Shown here: positions 54,813 through 64,000 of the stretch, in pieces | Layout of the letters: every line of letters starts with the position of its first letter | How positions within the stretch are numbered: position 1 is the first letter of the stretch | Source of the DNA: Schizophyllum amplum | Lineage: Eukaryota; Basidiomycota; Agaricomycetes; Agaricales; Schizophyllaceae | DNA: 64,000 nt | Reading direction: 5' to 3' | Assembly (NCBI GenBank): GCA_007026445.1 | Contig: VDMD01000001.1 | Span: forward strand, 806,001 to 870,000 | Made by a program: the position numbers and the translations under genes | Notes under the pieces: model-generated | The model's database searches: none | What the model was told of the DNA's origin: nothing | The model's input: the letters and a program-made list of their open reading frames with translations, nothing else

Positions 54813-56116
54813 CTAATAAGGGTCCAAATCCGACGCCCTTGGCGGCGATGGTGGCGGGGAGCGATACTTTGGCGCCGTCTTGAAGATGTTCTCGCGATAC
54901 CATTTGAGTTCTGGGTTCGGAAGAAGGAAAGAAAGAAGGAGAGGAGGAGAAGGAAAAAGGTGAGTAAGAGCGAGCCTCTTTGTTGGTTGAAGAACACCCT
55001 TCTTACCTGCGATAGAGCCCTTGATATCGTCGAGCGCTCTATAGAGATGGTTTGCGATGTAGTACAGTGAGATAGAGATAGTCCGATCGCGTACCTATGA
55101 CTGGACTCCGCCACTTTCGGAATAGCAAGATCAGGGTACCATCGTCGGGCGAGCTCCTGAAGGTGTATGTGAGCGTCTAATGAAAGGTAGCAGCACAGGC
55201 GAGCTGGGCAGCTCGCGTAACGAGACTATCGCCCACTCACCTTGACGGACGACACGTCGATGATCCTGTAGAATGGTTAGTCGGCTGAACGAGGATAACG
55301 CGTCCTCTGAACACTGTCAACCTACCTATAGTGCAACCAGTCAACAAAACTTGGCATATCGTTGTTCAAGAAAACACGGTCGACGTGGACGGAGTTTCCC
55401 GCCAGGACGGCGGTGCGCTGGGTGGGTACCCACGCCTTGACGTAGTCGAGGACGGCGGCCTCGACGGCGGCGGGGGTGTGGGGAGAGGTGAGGCAGGCGG
55501 CGGTGAGACCGGACTAAAGATAACAATAATATGTGCGGAGAGGGAAGGGGAATGCGGACGCGTGGGACGTGCAGGTGAAAGGAAGGAGATGTGGTGGTGT
55601 AGGGGGGAGGAGGATCAGCATCTTGGGGAGGTTGGGATATGAGAGGACGACACGCACCTTGCCATGCTGGTTCGTGCACCACTCGTCCATTCTAGCTTGT
55701 CGGATGTGTTGGTATGCGAGTAGGGATAGAGAAGTATACGCACCCGTCAAGTATAGATTTCTCGGTTCGTACCACAAACTCGATCCCCTCGTCCACAATA
55801 TCCAGGTTCCCATTCGTGATCAGGACCTGGGGCAGACTATCAGACGCGTCGCGCGACTTGTCGCTACAACTTCGCGCACAGCAATCTCGATGATCTTATC
55901 CTTCTTAAAGTCCAGCCCCGTCATCTCGCAGTCGACCCAAACGATGGGGCCGTCGTCGAAGGCGAGCGGCCTGGGGGCCATTGAACCGCTGGGTTGTGCC
56001 ATGAAGATCCGGGGGCGCGTTTTCCTATAGGACCACTTTGCGTAGCAGTGGTGACTGATCTTGCTTGCAGTGAAGGCACGAGGGAGCTGGCGAGCAGCGC
56101 AGGGAACAAAGATCAT
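54813..56116 (-). CDS. REX2: Oligoribonuclease (DEDDh 3'-5' exonuclease), probably mitochondrial
   Basis: Degrades RNA oligonucleotides of 2-5 nt; the eukaryotic forms (REXO2, yeast Rex2) act in mitochondria. Exon 1 starts at 56116 with MIFVPCAARQLPRAFTASKI, an Arg-containing presequence, then GPIVWVDCEMTGLDFKKDKI (DEDDh motif I: D and E). Next come VLITNGNLDIVDEGIEFVV, SILDGMDEWCTNQHGK, SGLTAACLTSPHTPAAVEAA and the Exo II strand TAVLAGNSVHVDRVFLNNDM. Then PSFVDWLHYRIIDVSSVKEL leads to the Exo III motif HRALDDIKGSIAELKWYREN, which supplies the catalytic His and last Asp. It ends PPRASDLDPY-stop. Six to seven short introns are needed, and all joints keep the frame. Internal Met codons (MAQPSGS, MAPRP) could give a shorter non-mitochondrial form. 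Confidence 0.93.
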
Positions 56117-56545
56117 GAACGACGTCGACGCGTCGGACGTAAATTGGACGAAGTCACGAACGGAAGGACGGCACCGGCCCGACGCTCCGCGCCAGGCCGC
56201 CAGTGGCAGTTGAGTGGTTGGAGGAAGGAGAGCATAACAAATAAGCCGTCCCTATTTTGTGAGGAATCTCTACAAGCCCCGCGAGGCTCTCCTAGCCTTC
56301 ATGTTATGGTGTTCTCCCAATCTCATGATAGTCTTGGGATATCCACAATATATTTCTGGCAGGAAGAACGATGATCTCGGCGTGTCGGCCGACAGGACAA
56401 ATGGGGCAAGATAGTAGATAACGCTTTGACTCGGTTAAGTACAAAATTTGATGTGAGGAGTCATTAAACTGAGCGCGCTTGCTTCCGACGTTCGTCTTCA
56501 CATTTGCTCGCCGCTCGCTGCGCTTGACGGTGCTCAGGCCCAGCC
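56117..56545. other. Shared promoter region between divergent genes
   Basis: About 430 nt between oligoribonuclease (minus) and carbamoyl-phosphate synthase (plus). Two in-frame-independent ATGs occur upstream of the synthase start, but I see no obvious conserved upstream peptide. Confidence 0.5.
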
Positions 56546-59500
56546 ATGAGCCTCTGCCGCCTCCGGCAATCTGCCTTCAATGGCATCGGTCGACAATGGA
56601 CGCGCACATTCCACACCACGCGCGCTAGTCGCGCCATCAAGCCTACCCAGCCAGTACGCGCCGTCGCAGCGCCTGCCGTCGGCAACTATGAACAAAAGGA
56701 GGGTGACCACGTCCTCAACTCGCCCTCCGAGCTCGCCCGCAAAATCTCTGCCAGGGTCCTCCCCAAGCTCCCGCGCCCGGACGTGAAGAAGGTGCTCGTC
56801 GTCGGCAGCGGCGGCCTCAGCATTGGCCAGGCGGGAGAGTTTGACTACTCTGGCTCGCAGGCCCTCAAGGCTCTCAGCGAGGAGGGCGTCGAGGCCGTGC
56901 TCATCAACCCGAACATCGCGACATGGCAGACGTCGCACCAGCTCGCATCCCAGGTCTACTTCCTCCCCATCACCGCGGACTACGTCGCGTACGTGCTCGA
57001 GAAGGAGCGCCCCGACGGCATCCTCCTTACATTCGGCGGCCAGAGCGCGCTCAACGTCGGCATTGCGCTCGATCACATGGGCGTGTTGGAACGTCTCGGC
57101 GTCAAGGTCCTAGGCACACCCATTCGCACACTGGAGGTTTCGGAGGACCGTGAACTATTTGTACAGGCTCTCAAGGGTGTGTCTCGCCCGCCATGACATT
57201 GCTCGTCGCTAACCTCGCCCACAGAAATTGATATCCCCGTCGCGCAGTCCACCGCCGTCTCGTCCGTCAATGCAGCTCTGCAAGCCGCAGAGGTCATTGG
57301 CTACCCGGTCATCCTCCGCTCGGCTTTCACCCTCGGTGGTCTCGGTTCTGGCTTCGCCGAAAACCCGGACGAACTGCGCGATCTCTCTGCCCGGAGTCTC
57401 AGTCTCAGCCCCCAGGTGCTCATCGAGCGCAGCATGAAGGGCTGGAAGGAACTCGAGTACGAGGTTGTCCGCGACGGTGCAGACAACACGATCATCTGCT
57501 GCAACATGGAAAACTTCGACCCCCTCGGCACACATACCGGTGACTCTATCGTCGTCGCTCCGTCGCAGACATTGCCGGACGACGAGTACCACATGCTCCG
57601 GAGCGCGGCGATCAAGACTATCCGGCATCTCGGTGTGGTGGGCGAGTGCAACATCCAGTACGCGCTCCACCCTTCGTCCAAGGAATACTGCGTCATCGAG
57701 GTCAACGCCCGCCTGAGTCGCTCCAGCGCACTCGCGTCCAAGGCCACCGGTTACCCCCTCGCTTACACCGCCGCCAAGATCGCTTTAGGGCACACCCTGC
57801 CCGAGCTCCCGAACGCGGTGACGAAGACGACGACCGCCTGCTTCGAGCCCTCCCTCGACTACATCGTGACGAAGATCCCCAAGTGGGACCTTGCCAAGTT
57901 CTCCACGCAGGTCGACCGCCACGTCGGCTCCGCGATGAAGTCTGTCGGCGAGGTCATGGCGATTGGGCGCACGTTCGAGGAGAGTCTGCAGAAGGCCATC
58001 CGCCAGGTCGACCCGCGCTGGAAGGGCTTCGAGGTGGTCATTGAGCCCGAGGACCTCGACGATGTGCTGTCGAAGCCGACGGATATGCGGCTGTTTGCGG
58101 TGGCGTATGCCATGTACAAGAAGAACTACACGGTGGATCACGTTCATGACCTGACGAAGATCGACAAGGTCAGTTTGTGGCGTAGTCCGCAGTTGATTTG
58201 TGTCTGACGCAGCATTGCAGTGGTACCTCTACAAGATCGACAACATCGTCCAGACGCACAGGCAGCTCAAGGCCCTTGGCTCTCTCGACAAGATTGACGC
58301 CGAGTTCATGAAGCACACCAAGAAGATGGGCTTCTCCGACGCGCAGATTGCCGACCTCGTCAACTCCACAGAAGACACCGTCCGCGCCGCCCGCAAAGGC
58401 CTCGGTATCACGCCCTTCGTCAAGCGCATCGACACGCTCGCCGCCGAGTTCCCCGCGCACACGAACTACCTGTACACGACATACAACGCATCCACGCACG
58501 ACGTCGACTTCAACGAACACGGTACGATGGTCCTTGGCTCGGGCGTCTACCGTATTGGGTCCAGCGTCGAGTTTGACTGGTGCGCGGTGACGTGCGCGCG
58601 CCGACTTCGGGATATGGGCAACAAGACGATCATGATCAACTATAACCCGGAGACGGTGTCAACGGACTTTGACGAGGCGGATCGGTTGTACTTCGAAGAG
58701 CTGGGCTTTGAGCGCGTGATGGATATATACGAGCTGGAGCAGGCACAGGGTGCGGTGGTCAGCGTTGGTGGTGCGTACATCTCTCTCAGGTTCGGTGTGC
58801 GAGGGACTGACCTGGTGGTATGCAGGTCAATTGCCGCAGAACATCGCGCTCCGGTTGAAGCAGAACGACGTCAACGTGCTCGGTACGGACCCGCTGCAGA
58901 TCGACAACGCCGAGGACCGTCACAAGTTCTCTGCCGTCATTGACAGTATCGGCCTCGACCAGCCCGCCTGGACAGAGGCTACCTCTCTCGAGGATGCCAA
59001 GGCCTTCGCCGACCGTGTCGGCTACCCCGTCCTCATTCGCCCCTCGTACGTCCTCTCTGGCGCTGCCATGAACGTCGTGCGCGAGGAGGCCCAGCTCGAG
59101 CACAACCTCTCCGCCGCCGCCTCCGTCTCCCCGCTCCACCCGGTCGTGATCACCAAGTTCATCGACGGCGCGCAGGAGATCGACATTGACGCGGTCGCGT
59201 ACAAGGGCAAGCTGCTCGTGCATGCCGTCTCGGAGCACGTTGAGAACGCGGGTGTGCACTCGGGCGACGCGACGCTCGTGCTGCCGCCGGTCTCCATCCC
59301 GGAGCGCGATATGGCGCGCCTGAAGGACATCGCGGAGCGCGTGGGCGCGGCGTTTGAGATCTCGGGGCCGTTCAACATGCAGATTATCCGCGAGCCGGGC
59401 GAGAATGCGCCGCTCAGGATTATTGAGTGCAACCTGCGCGCGTCGCGCTCGTTCCCCTTCGTGTCTAAGGTGCTGGGCCATAACTTCATCGATACGGCGA

Positions 59501-60293
59501 CATCGGCGATCGTTGGGCAGAATGTGCCGGAGCCTCAGGACTTGATGCAGGAGAAGCGGGACTACACGGCGGTCAAGGTGTCGCAGTTCTCGTGGACGCG
59601 GCTGCAGGGCGCGGATCCCTTCTTGGGTGTCGGTTAGTGGTCTCGCGTCTTTTTTGTGTCCGATGACTGACACTTGTCCTCTTTCCAGAAATGGCCAGCA
59701 CTGGAGAGATCGCAAGCTTCGGCAAGGACATCTACGAGGCGTATTGGGCGTCGCTGCTCAGCCAGACAGGCTTTAAGGTCCCCGCGAAGAACTCGGGCGT
59801 GCTCATCGGCGGCGATACCACGCGGCCCGAGATGGCGCGCATCGCGAAGCGCCTCACGGAACTCGGCTTCAAGCTGTTCTGCTCGTCGCCCACTGTGGAG
59901 GAGTTCTTGAACGACGTGCCGTATGTCAACGCGAAGAAGATCTTCTTCCCGAAGAAGGACAAGCGGAAGCTGCGCGAGGTATTCGACCAATACGATATCC
60001 AGTGCGTGATCAACCTGGCGCGGGAGAGGGCGACGACGTTCGTGGATGAGGATTATGTGGCGCGGCGGTATGTGTTCATTTCAATGTGCGACAATGGAGA
60101 TCGGGTGCTGACGCCTTGTTGCAGAAATGCTGTCGACTTCGGCTTGCCATTGCTGAACAACGCGCGGACGGCGGAGTTGTGGGTGGAGAGTTTGGCGCGC
60201 AAAATTCCCGAGGGCGGCCTGAAGAACTACGAGGAGGGCCGCATCCCGAGCGAGGTCAAGTCATGGGCGGAGTGGGTCGGGAGACGAGCATGA
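56546..60293 (+). CDS. CPA2: Carbamoyl-phosphate synthase, arginine-specific large subunit, mitochondrial
   Basis: The synthetase subunit that makes carbamoyl phosphate from ammonia (delivered by the small subunit), bicarbonate and 2 ATP for arginine synthesis. About 1,160 residues. The N-terminus [30 protein letters not shown] is a clear mitochondrial presequence. The first half has [60 protein letters not shown] and [20 protein letters not shown]. The oligomerisation region ([20 protein letters not shown]) leads to the second half, with [60 protein letters not shown] and [20 protein letters not shown]. The allosteric C-terminal domain contains [20 protein letters not shown] and ends [14 protein letters not shown]. 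There is no fused glutaminase or aspartate transcarbamylase domain, which separates it from the pyrimidine CAD/URA2 enzyme. Five introns: near 57176, 58169, 58771, 59633 and 60070. Confidence 0.96.
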
Positions 60294-60524
60294 TTGGGTG
60301 GTCTCCCGCGGAGATCTACTTGTGTAGGATACGTTATCATCTAATTCGCCATTTAGAGTCACAAAAGGAAGCGCAGACGCATTCCATTGTATACTACTTT
60401 ACTTCACTCACTTCTGATATCGAGTACTATTGCTCGACCCGCTGCGGCGGGGGATGTTGAATACAGGAAATTACATTGTCAAGTGGTAAAGAATCACAGT
60501 GGGCGTGAAATGAGCGGGTGGCAT

Positions 60525-62144
60525 TCATGCGTCCGGAAGCAGGTCTTCGGCGGTCTTGATGAGGTCTTCTGGGTCTATCTCTAGCGCGCCCTCCGCGTAT
60601 CCCTCGCGCGACGCATCCGGGGGACCCCATACGCGGTCGACTGCGAACTTCCTCGTCAATTCGGGGGACAATGTACCCTGAACAGCATCTGCCACCAGGC
60701 CGCCGATGACGGGCAGGAACTTGTAGGCGTGTCCTGAATCACCGGTCGCGAATAGTAGCCCTGGGTCTGCGGGGGAACGCCCAATGAGCCAGTCGCCGTC
60801 CTGCATCGTGAGGTCAGGTAAGAGTCGTGGGATAATTGGCTGTACACTCACGGGCGTGTCGTTGTACCAACAGAGTCGGGTGGCCACAAAGGGTCGCTCG
60901 GCAAGTGCAGGGTAAACCTTCCGTAGACCCGCTCGCAGGGCTCGCGCTGAAATCTTTGGAATGGCTAGACCGTCGACGGGGTGCGTAATTATTGTCCTCG
61001 GCGTGGAGGCTTTCGCATTTCCTTTGTTCGTCACTCCAACGTTGTGTATGGCCATTTTTACCACGTTCTTCGCGTTGGGCTGGTTCAAGTTCAGTCAGCT
61101 ATCGTTGCAGGGCCAAACCAGAGCAGAAAAGCCACTTACCGGGAATACATAGAAGCCCGAGGAGAAGTCAAGCACAACGGGGCATTTGCGGTATTGTACC
61201 GCTTCCTCCTCGGTGAGCTGGACCATGGCCACGGATTGCCTAACGCGCGGCTATGCGTGAGTAGTTTGAATGCGGATGAGTCGTCCGACTCACCCGGTCG
61301 CCGTACACATGGGCGTGCAGTCCAGATCTGCGTTGAAGGCGGAGCCGGTCCACGCGCCTGTGGCAAGAACAACCAGCGAAGCTTCGTAGGTGCTGCCGTC
61401 CGTACATATGACGCCTTTCGTCTGCCCATCTTTGCGTATGAGCTGGCCGACCGTCTTCCCTGTCAGGATCTTGGCGCCGAGGGTCCGAGCCTCTTCAGTG
61501 AGAAGCTCCAGGCTGACAAAGTATCAGAGCGGTGACTTGTGAAATCGTGAAGTGCACATACCCTTGCGATGCCATAGCCCACCCGCCATTGCGGTTGAGG
61601 TATCCTGTGTATCCTTCAAAAGTCCCGGCGCCAATGTCCTTGGGCAAGCTGGATTGCAATGCTTCGGGGGTTGGCAGATCGCTCAAATCCAGACCCATCG
61701 CCTTATCGTGCCCGAATGCAGCATCCTTATAAGATGACTGCCCGTTCGAGCCCACCACGAGCACGCCGCATCTGAAGACGAGTAAGAACAGCTCTGTAGA
61801 AGCTCTCGTAAGTCGCTTACTCGTGATAGGCGTCCTTGTACATATCGGTTTTCCAGGTCTGAATCGCATCGCACGCGAGCTTCGCATAGAAGCTATCGCT
61901 GTAAGATGAGCGCACGATGCGGTTGAAATCGTTGGAGCTCCCGTCGACAGCGGGGAGAACGTCTGATCTCTCGAGTACTGTAATCTGTGCAGCAAAGTCA
62001 ATCTAGAGCGTGAGCAGTAGCAGAGCAGGGGAATGAGATCCGACGCACATCTGTAAAGCCCCTCTTTAGGAGGTGATAGGTAGTCGACATGCCGAAGCAT
62101 CCTGCACCGACGATGACAATCTTGTCGTCCTTGCTGGGAATCAT
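60525..62144 (-). CDS. FAD-dependent amine oxidase (sarcosine / fructosyl-amino-acid / pipecolate oxidase family)
   Basis: A DAO-type flavoenzyme that oxidises secondary amines such as sarcosine, N-glycated amino acids or L-pipecolate, giving an imine and peroxide. The start at 62144 gives MIPSKDDKIVIVGAGCFGMS, the GxGxxG dinucleotide fold, then TTYHLLKRGFTD joined to VTVLERSDVLPAVDGSSNDF and RIVRSSYSDSFYAKLACDAI. The middle has LDLSDLPTPEALQSSLPKDI and GYLNRNGGWAMASQ, then ASLVVLATGAWTGSAFNADL. The C-terminal part contains RLCWYNDTPVSV, whose Cys is the usual site of covalent FAD attachment. It is followed by DGDWLIGRSPADPGLLFATG, DSGHAYKFLPVIGGLVADAV and the end EDLIKTAEDLLPDA-stop. Subfamily and substrate cannot be fixed from sequence alone. 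It lies tail to tail with carbamoyl-phosphate synthase. Confidence 0.88.
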
Positions 62145-62400
62145 GGTTAATGCTCGCTGTGGGGGTTACCTTGTTGTGGTGGTGAGTAAGAAGGCCTGTG
62201 CGATGGCATCTGCACCGACTTCATGACTCGGTCGATCATACATTACTGATTACTAGTAGTAGTGATTCGGCCTCTAGGCCGAAGACTATTCTTTCCCCAT
62301 TCGCACATCACTTTGATTGCAGGTCGTCAAAAAGTACATGCCAATAATTTTAATCTATAATGAAATCAACTGTTCTGAGGATACAGAAGCAGAAAGGGAA

Positions 62401-64000
62401 TCATGCAAAGCTTGACAGGGAGGACAGGGCGGTCGTCATAGTCGAGTGCATTTGCCCGTCGCGGATAGCCTGTAATTATGGGTCAGTGACAAGTACTGGG
62501 GGATACTGGTGTATAGCGCACCTCGTTGATGAGCGAAATCTTCTGCCCGATAGTTGTATCGTCAACCCCCATCCCGTTAGCAAAACGGTCTAGGTTTTCG
62601 GAGCCGTGCATACGGATGCCGAGACCGACGCGTACGAAGGTGTAGAAGGGCTTCGTCTTCCCGAGATATGCAGCGGCCGGCGCAGGTCCGCGCTCGCCCG
62701 AGAGATATGCCCGCCGCAACTGGTTGAGGAGATCCGTCGCGCGGCTGGCAACCCGAGAGCAAAAGACTGCAATGGAAGCATAGCACCTGGCATCGCACGC
62801 CTCCTCGTCCCGCGGGTGGGCAGTGAAGTAGTCGACGAACGCACAGGTGCTCGCTGCTGCGACTTTCTTCATCCGCTCCGGCGCGTCCATTGTACTCGAG
62901 GCATCCAACACATCGTGCAACGCGTCTTCGACGCTCTCGAGAAGCGTGTCTTGTTCTGCCTCTTCGAGCGATGAGGCGAAGGCGGTAGAAAATTCTTCGA
63001 CGATGATGTTGTCAAAGGCAAGGTTGAACTCAGATTGCATCGCACGAAGGTCCAATGCTAGCGGTGTCGTCAGTACTAAGAGTAGAGCTGGAAGATGACA
63101 TATTAGACTCACCTTGGCAGAGCATGTACAGGTAAGAAGAAAGAAGAATGGATAGCACGTCGAGCGAATTGATCGTCTGGCGGGCGGAGATGAGCGCCAG
63201 GCTGTTGATCGACTGATTGTGCATCTCGCTGGGTTGCTTGTCAGGCAAGGGCTGGTAATTACTCTCTGAATACTCACGCGCTCTGTATGTGGGTGCTCAC
63301 GGGGTTTGCGAGGAATCCCAGCTCCGCAACGTAAGCCTGTCGTAGATTAGCAAGACATCAACGTAAAGTAGTGGGAGGAAATTACCGCTGTGGCGATGTC
63401 GACGCCCTTGCCGTGGTAGTCTAAAGAAGGGTCGGTAGCTGCCAAAGATGGAGGCAGACCACGGTTCATAGACGGTGTGACGAGCTCTGCGCTTTGAGCG
63501 AAGACTAGCTTGCCGAAATGGTGGAGCGACAATCGCGTCTTCTCCATGGCATTCGTTACAGCCATAGCCTGGAAGTCTGCGTGATCTTGAGTTTGGAAGC
63601 ACGGAGTTTAGATGAATTACTCACTGCCACCATGGTGCACACGACCGGTCTCGCCGTCGACGAGTGGGTTGTCAGTAGCTTTGGGAGATCAGCAACCCAT
63701 TGCATATTCTTGAGAAAGGAACGTACTCGAGTTGACTTCGACCATCAGCGTGTTCAAGGACTGCAATAAGTCCTCGATCTGTGGTCCCAAAAATTGCGGG
63801 GCAGTCCGCAAAGAGTAACGATCTGAGTCCATCATCAGCGTGGTGACTCGAAGCGTAGATGCATAACTTACCCTGCCGCAGCTTGCCCGTGTCCTCGTCG
63901 ATGGTCACTTCCTCCTCCTCACCGACTGCCAATTGACTGCCCTCCAGCAAATCCCATATCAGCTTGGCAGATTCAATCTAATTGCCCATCAGTTGAGCCT
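62401..64000 (-). CDS. PAL: Phenylalanine ammonia-lyase, C-terminal part (cut at right edge)
   Basis: Deaminates phenylalanine (often also tyrosine) to cinnamate in fungal nitrogen and secondary metabolism. Visible from the acceptor at about 63978: [35 protein letters not shown], then [40 protein letters not shown] and [20 protein letters not shown]. Next come [60 protein letters not shown] and [20 protein letters not shown]. The fungal C-terminal helical extension contains [17 protein letters not shown] [20 protein letters not shown] and [20 protein letters not shown], and ends [12 protein letters not shown]. About seven introns. The Ala-Ser-Gly cofactor triad lies upstream, outside the window, so catalytic competence cannot be judged. 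Fungal histidine ammonia-lyase is a less likely alternative. Confidence 0.93.

Noticed and set aside
58786..59715. 309-codon minus-strand open frame
   Set aside because: Exact antisense of the carbamoyl-phosphate synthase second half, with Arg/Leu/Val-biased shadow composition.
1..64000. CRISPR arrays, LTRs, transposases or prokaryotic-type elements
   Set aside because: None seen; the intron-rich gene structure is fungal throughout and repeats are limited to the short ones listed.

Overview
The window looks like nuclear DNA of a filamentous basidiomycete, probably an agaricomycete. It is GC-rich and gene-dense on both strands. Almost every gene is cut by many short GT-AG introns (about 45-65 nt, donors mostly GTGAGT, GTGCGT or GTACGT), and several proteins have the style of mushroom-forming fungi. 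There is no operon structure, CRISPR array or prokaryotic signal. I modelled the CDS features by joining exons by eye; coordinates run from start codon to stop codon with introns included.

Layout. 1-8.6 kb: an NFKBIL1-like gene cut by the left edge, an intron-containing tRNA-Gly(GCC), a CSC1/OSCA stress-gated cation channel, and a mitochondrial P-loop ATPase divergent from it. 9-18.8 kb: an F-BAR/SH3 cytokinesis protein, an RS-rich nuclear protein, ribosomal protein eL33, a DUF1279/FAM210-like membrane protein and three orphan proteins. 18.9-24.3 kb: two tandem anion:cation symporter-type MFS transporters. 24.3-26 kb: a gene-free, repeat-bearing gap. 26-33 kb: NMN adenylyltransferase, an X-family DNA polymerase with a BRCT domain, and mitochondrial glutaryl-CoA dehydrogenase. 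33.3-39.7 kb: an F-box-like protein, a third (allantoate-permease-type) MFS transporter and GlcNAc-6-phosphate deacetylase. 41.5-43.3 kb: a bZIP factor with a possible membrane segment. 43.3-49.4 kb: about 6 kb with no recognisable gene but with spliced-looking segments. 49.4-56.1 kb: a very large acidic disordered protein and oligoribonuclease. 56.5-64 kb: arginine-specific carbamoyl-phosphate synthase large chain, a sarcosine/fructosyl-amino-acid oxidase-type flavoenzyme, and the C-terminal half of phenylalanine ammonia-lyase cut by the right edge.

Many genes serve nitrogen and amino-acid metabolism or small-molecule uptake: CPS, PAL, the flavin amine oxidase, glutaryl-CoA dehydrogenase, GlcNAc-6-P deacetylase, NMN adenylyltransferase and three MFS permeases. 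They are mixed with housekeeping genes, so I do not claim a cluster. The points most worth checking are a 12-nt microexon carrying the catalytic glutamate of glutaryl-CoA dehydrogenase, a putative membrane-anchored bZIP factor with a NAGNAG acceptor inside the membrane segment, and the unexplained 6-kb interval.
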